64,000 nucleotides of DNA from Lepisosteus oculatus (lineage: Eukaryota; Chordata; Actinopteri; Semionotiformes; Lepisosteidae): positions 20,597,444 through 20,661,443 of the forward strand of contig NC_090703.1 of assembly GCF_040954835.1 (NCBI RefSeq), read 5' to 3'. Each line of letters opens with the position of its first letter. Position 1 is the first letter of the stretch. The position numbers were made by a program, and so were the translations under genes. Shown here piece by piece: positions 54,373 through 64,000 of the stretch. Below the pieces are notes generated by a model, which saw nothing but the letters and a program-made list of their open reading frames with translations, ran no database searches and was not told the DNA's origin.

Positions 54373-55720
54373 ATCACAGCTGACTGCCGCTTTGTTTTCT
54401 AGCAAGTGGTTAAACTCACTGGGGGCTCTGCAACTGTCATGAGGCCCACAGAAGTCTAACTTGGTAAAGGACTCTCTGCATAAGCATGTATTCATGAACA
54501 ACATGACCTAATGTTTAACAGGAGGTATGGGGAGGTGATTGCTGGACATACTGTAAGGCTCCTATATATTATATATGGTATAATTGCATAAAGATTACAG
54601 TTAATCTTGGAATTTGACAACCAAATCAATCAAGTTAGCGGTATCAGTTCACCAGTTCATAATCTAGGCAACTCATGTCATTTGTTTTAGAAAGATACGT
54701 TTTGAAATCTTTAACATGTTGCCACAAACTGCTTTAAGACACTGCACACCATTCATGTGGAGAGCTCAGTGGCAGAGTTCACTTTCTGTCAACATGATTA
54801 ACCACAACAAAAGATACATTTCTAAGTCACACTTTGGTCAAACAAAGAGTTGTGTCAGATATTGTACCAAGACTCCTGTAAAGTGAGACAAAAAGATATT
54901 TAAATTTTGTAATGTTGTAAATTAAATGTTGTAAATTAAAAAAAAAATATTTTGACAGATCTTAGAACTGAGATTTCAGGTACAATAATTTTCAGGTTAT
55001 ATGTGAATAGCTTTAATTTTGTCAATTTTAATAAATAATGTATAAAATAACATTCTGTTAGTGACATGCAGTAAGCTATCATGTTATTGATCTTATTGTC
55101 AGAAATTATTTTTAAATAGTTCTGCTTTTGCATAATAAGTCAGTAAAGCAAAAATAAATATTTCCCTACTTGCAAAAACTGAATCAAAATCCCAAGAACA
55201 AAAGTGCTGCATGAAAAGATTGTACTTGATGACAATAAATGTTATAAAAGGTGGTAATTATGAAGTGCATTTATGAATGAGATTAAGGTTTTAACAAAAA
55301 ACTCATAAACTGAACTGAATAGGAGTAGTTTTGACATCCATGTTTAGGAGGGATATACGGCAATCAGTACTGCTGTGGTGTCAAGATACATTGTTGGTGA
55401 CTTGTTCAGTCACATTCCATTTTCCACTGTTTAATTAATGACCCTACATACTGTAAATCATACTTACAATCACCAAATTATGTTCCTTGTAAGTACAATC
55501 TCATGTTTCAGTCTATTATGTGCAAAGTATAAAGCACAGGTGTATGAGCACAGCTTTCAAAATTCCATTTAACATAATGTTTTCAGATAAATACATTGTT
55601 AACAACAAGCCACTTCCTTCAATTGTCATTAGTGACAATTTTCCTATTTGTGTCATGTTAAACATATACGTTTTTATTATTGTTAATTTTTGTGCACTGT
55701 ATGCTAAGCATCAAAAGAAA
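54373..55720 (-). other. D-J intergenic sequence, first part
   Basis: AT-rich sequence between J4 and the repeat cluster, with no J-like FGxG frame or RSS pair that I can find. Confidence 0.5.
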
Positions 55721-55724
55721 CAAG

Positions 55725-55865
55725 TAATAGGTTTATTCCATGCTGAAAAGAGAAGAAGGAAAACACAACATTTCAGATGTGGAGCCTTCTTCGAGTATGA
55801 AAGGTTCCACAGCCAAAACGTTTTGTTTCCTTTCTTCTCTTTTCATCATGGAATTAACCTATTAC
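55725..55865. repeat. Palindromic foldback (MITE-like) element
   Basis: The left arm reads aggtttattccatgctgaaa, then agagaagaaggaaaacacaa. The right arm is its inverse with mismatches: aaaacgttttgtttcctttc, then ttctcttttcatcatggaat. The arms are about 50 bases and face each other around a short centre. A related left-arm sequence recurs at about 57250-57300. Confidence 0.7.
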
Positions 55866-55899
55866 TTGTTCCTTTGCAGAATGCAGAATGACAGTGATA

Positions 55900-56260
55900 A
55901 ACTGTAACATGGCACAACAACCAAATACAGCCTGTCGATGACAGAGCATGATACTGTATGAGCATTGAAGGGGAGGTCCAGGTGTAATGGTCAAAGCCAG
56001 ACTGTCTCACTGCTACAAAACTCCACATGTAGTGGTTGATGGCAACCTGACTGTATACTGTTACATTGACCAAGTCCTTGGATCTCAATTGCCCAAGGAC
56101 ACCTAGGTACATTGACGTTGTTAAAAAGAGAGGCACAGGAGCATCCATGGCCATACTGGTACAGGATGCTGGCGATTATAGGAAATTGAAGGAGATCATC
56201 TTGGCCTAGGTGGGAGATTAATCATTGATAGCTATAGGGCAGATGCCTTTGCTCAGTGCC
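55900..56260 (+). repeat. Possible decayed Tc1-like transposase fragment
   Basis: A broken frame near 56020-56080 reads VVVDGNLTVYCYIDQVL, resembling the GNLT-YID block of Tc1-family transposases. Stops and frameshifts follow. No ends are visible, so this is tentative. Confidence 0.3.
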
Positions 56261-56452
56261 TGCTAGATGCCAGATGCTGAGGGCTGTACCCTATAGAACT
56301 TATACCAGTTTTATAAAAGTGCTCAAGGGGGTCGTCCTAGAGTAACTTACAAAAGAACTGTCCCTGTCCCTGCCTTAAAACTCTCACTGAGGCTGTTGAA
56401 CTGGCAGAAAATCATTTATCTTAAAGGGTGGAGAGCTTGTAATTGTCTACCA

Positions 56453-56530
56453 CAGTGGTTCTCTAACTGTGGTACGCATACCACTGATGGTACGCGGAGT
56501 GCCCCCAGGTGGTACGCCAGATGACACTGG
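56453..56530 (+). repeat. hAT-like terminal repeat fragment
   Basis: Begins cagtggttctctaactgtgg and continues with tacgc-rich sequence (tggtacgcggagtgccccca). CAGTGGTTCTC-type ends are typical of hAT/Charlie-like elements. The other end was not located. Confidence 0.45.
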
Positions 56531-56680
56531 AAATTTGTTGTGTGCACTGAAAATTTGGGACTTAAAAATTGAATAATTAAAAATTATGTAAATGTTTCTG
56601 TGATTTACTTTGGTTTCAGAAAGCTTGATACGGGTTTTTACGGAAGTGCATTGCTGCCAATAAGAAAACAATTCACCCCC

Positions 56681-56724
56681 TTATCTCGTAATTACGAGAT
56701 ATGTATCTCGTAATTACGAGATAA
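56681..56724. repeat. Perfect nested palindrome
   Basis: Two 20-base arms, ttatctcgtaattacgagat (56681-56700) and its exact inverse (56705-56724), are separated by four bases. Each arm is itself built on the 18-base palindrome ATCTCGTAATTACGAGAT. Confidence 0.9.
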
Positions 56725-57019
56725 CAATGCTTACGTCAACCTGTTACGTTGTGCACAGAACACATATAGAAGCTACGGTGAACTTGGCAGGCACTTTCGG
56801 TTTAACGATTGAGTCCAGCGTTGCGGAATTTGTACAGAATTCGACTGGGGTTTAGTCATAATGAAATCTTGCAATTTTTAGCAAATATGAACAGAATCAT
56901 TACAAGCATGAGGGCCAGTTTTGTGGGATTTGGAGATCAAAGCAATGATGGTTCCGTTATGAACAGTTCCACGTGCAATCACTTCCACTGCTTAAAACTG
57001 TAAGTCTGCACGTAGCGAT

Positions 57020-57240
57020 ATAGGTATTGTAACGGACACGGCCAACATTACAGGTTGTGCGAGCTGGTTGCCAGCGTGGTGATGTCACCGCCCTTCCCTG
57101 TGAATAGCAGGGACCTTCAGCCGGCTGGTTCCCTGTTGAGTGATGCCAGAGACCCGGGTTTGAGCCCCAGCGTTGGAGGGCTGACCTGAGGCGGGAGCCA
57201 TGAGGGCACAAACCCATGAGAACCCGAAAGCACTATAGTA
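57020..57240 (+). repeat. SINE-like repeat with B-box
   Basis: A GC-rich block within AT-rich sequence. It contains gtgatgtcaccgcccttccc, gagacccgggtttgagcccc (B-box GGTTTGAGCCC) and aggcgggagccatgagggc. It looks tRNA-derived; the family is unknown. Confidence 0.45.
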
Positions 57241-57359
57241 TTAAAGGAATAAATGAAAGGTTTATTCCATTGTGAAAAGAGAAGAAAAGAAAGACAACAT
57301 TATGGCTGTGAGGCCTTCTGCCCTCCATCCAAGTGAAAAAAGGGACTTCCACGTTTTTT

Positions 57360-57800
57360 GAGATGTGCAAGCTACTACCAAAGGACCATCACCAACTTCT
57401 CTGCAATCACTGCTCCCTTGTCTGAACGACCCAAAAAAGGGTACTCCAGATACAGTCTAGTAGATGGAGCAGCACTAAATCCGTGTTCCAGACAATGATG
57501 ACGATGGAGGACCTGCTGTGTTGGAACGCAATCATGTGCTGTCCAGACTTCTCCTTACAGTTTATTTTGCAGGGACTGGGAACAATGCTGTTTCAAAAGA
57601 TCCGGGGAGTGGAATGACAGGCTGTCTACCTCAACAGGAAGCTCTTTCCTCAGTGCTACAACCCTATCGAAAGTGATTGCCCAGCCATCAAGTGGGAACC
57701 ACAATACTACATAGCGCGACACCCCTTTACACTCATAACTGATCATGCTCTTCTGAGGTGGCTCCCTGTTGACAGGCGTGAGAAGATTAAATTCTGCAGA
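57360..57800 (+). mobile_element. Decayed Ty3/gypsy pol (RT/RNase H) fragment
   Basis: Translated with frameshifts, it shows the border of reverse transcriptase and RNase H. The readable blocks are LLCWNAIMCCPDFSLQFILQ, GLGTMLFQ, LNRKLFP, YNPIESDCPAIKWE and TLITDHALLRWL, the usual order in gypsy RNase H. It has several stops and no LTRs. It lies about 270 bases from the D segment. Confidence 0.75.
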
Positions 57801-58030
57801 CCAGGGCTCATGAGGCAGCCAGTATCTGAAAGATAGATTTTGGGACCATCTGAAGACAGACTGTTTCTGTGCCTCATTTTGTCTTTGTAATTATGAACAT
57901 TTTGTTTCACTACATGAAAGAATAAGAGAGTAATTGTGCTTGTACAACACTGGTGTGCTGTTGATTTTTACCAGTCTGTTACATATTTATTATTGTCAAG
58001 AGACCCTGCAAGGCAATTTGATGCTACTTT

Positions 58031-58067
58031 GGTTTTTGTAGTTTGCTATGGAAGATCTATCACTGTG
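58031..58067 (-). other. 3' RSS of TRB D segment, 21-bp spacing
   Basis: On the - strand: heptamer CACAGTG (58067-58061) directly after D, 21 bases, then a perfect nonamer ACAAAAACC (58039-58031). A 23-base spacer is expected here. At exactly 23 bases the nonamer would read aaaaaccaa, which is poor. Confidence 0.75.
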
Positions 58068-58079
58068 CCCCCCCGTCCC
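58068..58079 (-). other. TRB D segment
   Basis: Twelve bases reading GGGACGGGGGGG on the - strand, very close to the Gly-rich mammalian TRBD1 sequence (GGGACAGGGGGC). It is flanked on both sides by heptamers, with a 12-type RSS on the 5' side and a roughly 23-type RSS on the 3' side, the arrangement unique to beta/delta D segments. It encodes Gly in most frames. It is 3.7 kb upstream of J4 and on the same strand as J and C. Confidence 0.88.
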
Positions 58080-58107
58080 CACAGCAATACAGTATCATTC
58101 AAAAACT
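58080..58107 (-). other. 5' RSS with 12-bp spacer of TRB D segment
   Basis: Read on the + strand: heptamer CACAGCA (58080-58086), spacer atacagtatcat (12), nonamer TCAAAAACT (58099-58107). It is compatible with the 23-type RSSs of the V genes. Confidence 0.85.
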
Positions 58108-61100
58108 CACAAACGTGTCATTTTCTCTGCTGACATCACAGAGATGGCTTGTTTACACAAATCAGGGCATTCCTTCTCTTGAAGATAATGTAATACTCAA
58201 CACTGACACGCTTTTCCTGTTTACCTGAATGATCTAGTCTGCGTTGGAGGCTTATGTACAATATTTGATAAGAGTCTCCACCTACAACTGTGTGTGTGTG
58301 TGGGTGTATGTGTGTGGGCAAAATATTTTACACTCTATGTAGGACATGCATTTTTAGTATTTTTCATAAAAAAACAAATTTCGGAATACCCCTTTGTTAA
58401 TGATCTTTTTCACTTCCTGATAATCCATTATGATCAGTTCAAATACATCTTGGGAAAATGTATTTGAATTAACTAAATTAACTGTCACAATTAACTAAAC
58501 ATTCTCATAATTTACAAGATGAGCGCATCTGATGTTTGAGGTTTGCTTGCCATTCTGTCTGCCTTAAAAATTAAGAAAGTAGTGTTCATTGAAAATCCAC
58601 TAAAACCATCAAGTTTGAGTTCTTGAACAAAAACAGTAATTCTAGATTTTGTAGAAGATATTATATTGTATGTTTCCCTGAACATTTGGAGGGTAATTCA
58701 TGTGTCCTAGCATCCTAACAAAGCAACACATACAGTAAGCGTTTTTGTCTAAGTTTAATCATACCATATCATGTGATGTGGAACAAAGTTTTCTACAGAT
58801 TCACATGCTCCTATTGGATTTCATTCCAGTTAGGCTCATCATACCTGGCCTCATCATTCATCTTTTTCATTAGTGATGTTATATTTGTATCATTGTGCGT
58901 TCATGAATAAGAAAGAATCAATGACCAACAAGAGCAGAGGAATTATCTGACATAATATTTACATTTCCTTTTGTTATTGGAATTATATCCCTGTACTTTG
59001 GGCCTGACTCTCTAAAGAGGTCATTATACAGTACTTATTGACCAGTAGAGCTTTAGAGCTCCTTAGATTTACTTACCTTAAGAAGGTGGCTGAAATGTAG
59101 TTCTATCTGGGTTCCTGCCTGATGTCCAACATATCCTCATGTTTTTGACTTTGCTCTAAGGTTTTTCCTTATTAACTTTAAATAAACATATGGCAAAATA
59201 TCCGAGAAAGATTTATCGTCAGTACCAAAAAAATAGAAAAGTTACGTCATGTCGCCCCCTAGTATCATCTAAGAATATTGCAAAATTAGGTAAACCGGTA
59301 ACTACTCTCATGGGTATAATTATGTAACTTTCACATAATTATTTTTGCATGTTTGTAAAATACACAGAATAATGTGATGTGATTTGTTTACAGCTGCTGA
59401 ATATACGTATACATATTTATTTCTAGTTTATTTTATAATTTGATCATATGTATGAATCAGAAATGAACTCGTGTTGGGGAAGATTTCTACATAATTAACA
59501 CATTACGTTTTCCGCAAATGCTTGTTATTGTGTATTTATTATAGTTTACAATACAATATTTTTAATACTTTAACCTTCTTTGTTAATGTTTCTTTTTTGT
59601 GTGAAAGAGTGATGCCATATAAGTGATCGCTTGTTCAATTCGTATCAGCAACGGAATTATCTTTTTTGTCTTTGGTGTATCAGTATTGCTTATATTTTCC
59701 TTATCAATGAATCACTGCTGGTGAACAGTCTGGGCGATTTCTAGGGGTTGAAGACTAAGTTATATCTGTGAAGATAATAAACTATATTCACTGTTTATGA
59801 ACAGTACGTTAAATGCATGTCAAAAGAAAAAAAAAGAAGCAATATACGAAGCATTTTCATTTTTTTTGGTGACAGAAAACGAAAACCAGCCATATCCAAG
59901 TTTCTTTTGCTGTAAGATAGTTCTGTGTTGCGTCATTCAGAAGACAAAAGACAGAAATAGACCCTATGAAGCCCTTTGTTTCTGTTTCAAGGTCAGAGGT
60001 TGCTCCTTACACACCTGCGCTCCCCAGTAACGGTTCTCTGGTTTCTGGCGGTTCTACAATCTCCGGATGTTAAGGTGTAACCGAGTCTCTTTGCGAGTGA
60101 AAACTCCGTCATGAGGAAACTATTCACGCGAGCACAATGGTGCGGTTGGAGCTGGCTCTTTGAGAGCACTTTTTGACAAACGCTCCTGCCATAATTAACT
60201 GAACACCTGAAAAAATAAACCACCACCACTTGACCACACAACAAAGCTGAAGGAAATAAAAGAAAGAAGAAAAATCACTATAGTCATCTGCAAAAAATAG
60301 TTTATTTGAAACAGGCTTACATAATACTACATAGTGCTTATGTTGTTATGTCTTTCATTTTCTAATAATGCTCTGATAAAGGTTTAACACTTGTGTGGAT
60401 TTTTTCTTAACAGCACCACAAATGACGAATTGTTTATTTGTTGCAAAGTATTAATTATAAAAACAATACATAAAACATCCCTAATGAGACTGATGAAAAT
60501 GCTTGAAGGCTTACAGGATGGTGAACAAAGTGACTGTTCCACTTGGTCATGTCTGGGCTACCAAAAAAGGGCTTTGACAAGAACAACAAACTTACTCTTT
60601 TTCCATATTTTGTGATCATAGAAAATTATGGGGAGTACTTATTTTCCACTGAAAGAAAATCACAAATTTTAGCTGATTACATGCCAACATACAGTAAATG
60701 TTGCAAATATAAGAATGATCACATCTGCAAAAACAAATTGCCGATTTCTGTTTGATCCTCCAAGTATTGCTGGTTGTTTCAAAAACTGTTAAAATGCTGC
60801 CTCTCTAATAACAAATCTCATAATGGCAGTAAGAAAAAATGTGGTTGATTTCTTCCTTAGTGAACACCTGTGTGAAATACACATTTAGTACATTAGTAAT
60901 TTTACTTTTATTATCTATAAATCCACCACTATGCTATTAATGTCTTGGACACATTTGACTTATTTTAAAATGCATTTTTTATCCTAATATTTTTAGTCTG
61001 TCTTCTCTGTCTCATTGCCATACTGTAAGTCCCATTGTCAGCTTCACATTTGGATTTTACAGTTTCAAAGTATCCTTCAAAGCATACAATATTATGGTCA

Positions 61101-62210
61101 CAGTTCCCTAATAGTTCTTTCATCTCTGGTTGCTTGTTTGTTTTCATTTGAATAAAATGAGAATAATACAATCATTTACTTTTATACAGTAGGTGCTCCT
61201 ACAAAAGGATGAAAGCAGTTAGCAGTGTTTTTCATTTAAATGGAAGTTTGGGACAAGTTTAAATTCTAATCTCACACTTCCACTTTCCTACACATTCTGT
61301 ACAGTATAAATATATCTCTTATATGATGACCATGTTTCTGGTGATTCCAATAACAGAATTGTCAGCAAATTGGAAGCTTCTATCTCATGCATTTGGGTTT
61401 CTACTGTAACTACCTGGTCTTTGTTTTGTTTTTCCTTTTGGGTTCTTTTTAAGACTTTACCCTCTCAGGTATCTTTCTTTTAGATTTTCTTTAGATTGAA
61501 GCATACATCTTTCAAGGTTATTTTAATTAGCAAAGAGTACATTCTAGGGATGAATTTCTTTTAAGGTTTCTTGTTGTAATTGGTGGGATGGGTTATAGAA
61601 CATCTTAAATTTAAACCAACTGGCTTAACAGCATTTGAACAGAACTGAGTGAAGGGTTTGTTTTGTTATCTTGGTGTTTGGAGGTTTGCAGTGGAACTTC
61701 ACAGATCTTTCTTATTTTGGTTCATCTTAATCTGTCTTGAAAGTAGTTCAGCAACCTTTTTTCATCTTCAACCCACAGAACACGTGTTTCATGACCTAGT
61801 TCTTGAACAACAGTCTACTTTCCACTCACTAATCTCACACAATCTTGATGAAAACAGAGATGGCAAACCACATCCTTTATCTTTTTTGTTCCTTGTATGT
61901 TACTGTTTACAAAAATGGTGTTTCAAGAGAAGTGTGAATACAGCATCACACACACATGGTTGTTAAGGCTGAACACATGTTGAATGATGCTGCTGAAAGA
62001 ATCGGCCTTTGTTGGATCTGTAAACAATATTCTTGAGTTTACAGATGTTTTGGAGAAAAGCTTCCCTTTTCCATTTCTGTTTCTGATTTAATATGAGCTA
62101 GGATCTTTTACATGTGATTTGCCCCATCCCAACCTTCAATTCTAAAGTATTTTTGGGGGAGATTGTGGGATCTAGTCTTGCATGGCTTTTGTAGTGTGCC
62201 TGCTTAATTA
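58108..62210. other. Sequence upstream of D without supported gene
   Basis: AT-rich sequence with a short GT repeat at about 58290-58320. I find no further D, V or J segment and no exon with splice support on either strand. Any promoter of germline D transcripts would lie just upstream of 58107. Confidence 0.5.
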
Positions 62211-62214
62211 TGTT

Positions 62215-62375
62215 ATTAAATTGTCTAAAAATAAGCAGCAGATGATAAGAGTTCTGGACTTGTAACTTCAAGTTTGTAGGTTCAAATCCCAGCTGAGACA
62301 CTACTGTTGTATTCTTGAGTAAGGTGCTTCACCCTCATTACTACAATAAAATACCTAGCTGTAAATGAATGAACA
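62215..62375 (+). repeat. Another tRNA-derived SINE type
   Basis: Reads gataagagttctggacttgt, then gtaggttcaaatcccagctg (B-box), gagtaaggtgcttcaccctc and aaatacctagctgtaaatga. This is a common fish SINE layout, different from the two families above. Confidence 0.65.
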
Positions 62376-64000
62376 TGTACATATCTTCAAAAAAGGCCAA
62401 ACGAAGACCATAGATATGCTGAAAAAAATGTTTACTATATAGCTGATAAATAGGTATAGCCTCCTTTCAGAAAATTTTAATTCCTATGTGGGAATTCAAT
62501 TCTACCGTATCAAGCCTTATGTGACTACATACAAGAAAATTAGAAACATGCAATGAAAATTCACACATTCTTCTCTCAACAGTGTTTTAATGTCAGAAAC
62601 ACAATTTGGAAACTACTAAGGAATATAGATGATTCTGCATCTGTATACAGGTTTGAAAAAAGGATTTTCAAGAGACTTGTGAGAAAGAAAATGATTTTAA
62701 TTCTCTATATAAAGAGAAGGTACAGAAAGGAAACAGATGGTTTTCACAAATTATATTTAACATTTTTTACAGAGTTAAAACAATGTATAACAACAGCAAA
62801 TATCACTTCACTTAAGGATTAATCTAGATAATGTTTTCTTTTTGCCTTTCAACTTTCAGACACAGTTGAGTTAATTTTTCCTCTTCGTTTTTATATCCTA
62901 CACAGGATATAAAATATCAGACAGCTGAAAAAGCGCATTGTAGATATTTGGATAATTATATAATTACAGCACAAAATAATAGAAGCATCAGACAGTACAA
63001 AACAACAATAACTGACAAACTTGTCAATATCCAGATTGTAGATTTGGCTTTATAAACAAATACAATATGTATATTGCCTTAATGATAACAGGAGAGGTGC
63101 CTTTACATTTACTACAGTTGTATGGTACTACAGTTATGACGGTTTACATTTACTTACAGTTGGATTAGTTTATTTTGAATATTAATTTGATTGTTTGTCA
63201 AGTAATGTGCATTGTAACCACTAATAACATATTGCTTCATAAATTCCAAAATAAATGTCTTTATTGACAGAGTTGCAGAAAACAAATACTTTATTTTTAG
63301 GATTTATGACAGACACAGAGTTCATATAGGTAAAACACTCATGTGTAATTCAGGGTATTAAAAAATTCTTTAGTGCAGCAGTAATTCACTTATACACTTC
63401 TGCATACCTCATTGCAAGTGATACTGTTCCCTTATAATTTTTTGGAACAAAAGGAAACTGAAGTTATACGATTGGTAGAAGGTCATGTTAGTGCCAGTCC
63501 CTAATCCTATAGCACATCATGGTTACCAGAATGTAAAGGAAATATCCTTTTATAAGCAAATAGAAGTTTCACATCTCTTCTTATGTGACTGGTTTTACAA
63601 TCCTTCAGTTGTAATGTTTTCCTGAATTTCTCTGTGGAATAAAAAACAAACAAATGTCATGAAGCCATAAAGTCTCCCTGTACCAAAACTGAGAATTATT
63701 TCACAATAAAACATGATTCACTACAGTACCTGTGTCTCACATTACAACCTTTCCTCACCATACTATAGAAAATGATAAACTGACTTAAAGAAAAGTGATT
63801 TTCATCAGCATTTCCTTATTTGATCTGTTTTGGTATTCCTTTTTCACTGTATTCCTTGCTGTTGTTGCGTCTATTGATTCTTCTGAACCTGCTTTGTAGA
63901 TTTTTGATTATATTTCTAAAAGTGGTATCCCTTTTATAATGTTTTAAATACTGTAACATTTCAGTACTGTTTACATCTATGTTCATCAAATATTTTCATA
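62376..64000. other. Right end of window, no supported gene
   Basis: AT-rich sequence. The reading frame 62553-62822 has no splice support and no recognisable family. Confidence 0.4.

Noticed and set aside
55520-55891. 123-codon plus-strand frame upstream of D
   Set aside because: It runs across a foldback repeat and AT-rich sequence, with no V-like Cys/Trp pattern and no leader.
54373-64000. Search for additional D, J or V segments
   Set aside because: Other near-heptamers (for example near 55530, 55800 and 56450) lack a partner nonamer at 12 or 23 bases, or a coding core.
1-64000. tRNA genes and CRISPR arrays
   Set aside because: B-box-like motifs belong to SINEs with degraded tRNA heads; no regularly spaced direct repeats of CRISPR type occur, as expected for a vertebrate.

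Overview
The window is vertebrate nuclear DNA, most likely from a ray-finned fish. The genes are split by introns, there is no operon structure, and tRNA-derived SINEs, Tc1-type transposons and LTR/LINE remnants are scattered throughout. The species cannot be fixed from sequence alone. All identifications come from reading translated exons, splice sites and motifs; no database search was run.

Left part (1-12.7 kb): the 3' half of a BICRA/BICRAL (GLTSCR1 family) gene on the + strand, six coding exons up to the stop at 10918, plus a possible alternative last exon at 12603. Intron contents include a SINE copy, a foldback Tc1 element and a minisatellite that runs straight into a splice acceptor. 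Middle-left (19.3-26.9 kb): a complete EXD2 (3'-5' exonuclease domain protein) gene on the - strand. Its eight coding exons join in frame to 613 codons plus stop, and the gene starts from a CpG-rich promoter near 26.8 kb.

Right part (28.7-58.1 kb): one end of a T-cell receptor beta (TRB) locus. Seven V genes with intact reading frames lie on the + strand between 29.7 and 42.7 kb, with one stop-containing V pseudogene and one older V relic. All seven have RSSs with 23-bp spacers. The constant region lies on the opposite strand: four exons from 51860 down to 49272, with four J segments at 53.3-54.3 kb and a D segment at 58068-58079 (minus-strand reading GGGACGGGGGGG). The order on the - strand is therefore D - J4 - J3 - J2 - J1 - C, followed by the V cluster in inverted orientation. 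This is the arrangement seen for mammalian TRBV30/TRBV31, but here it involves a whole cluster. The RSS types (V 23, D 12 and about 23, J 12) obey the 12/23 rule, so these V genes should join DJ by inversion. A cluster of RUNX/ETS/E-box-like motifs at 47.2-47.5 kb, between C and the inverted V genes, is in the place where the mammalian TRB enhancer lies.

The V cluster falls into three groups: V1 (CASS type), V2-V4 (CAWS type, near-identical outside CDR1/CDR2) and V5-V7 (CAGS type). Leader swapping, relic leaders and near-identical blocks point to repeated duplication and gene conversion. The stretch from 42.7 to 49.2 kb holds repeats, including a solo LTR with a 5-bp target duplication. The stretch from 54.4 to 64 kb holds the D segment and repeat remnants (a gypsy pol fragment, a foldback element, a hAT-like end, SINEs) but no further gene I can support.
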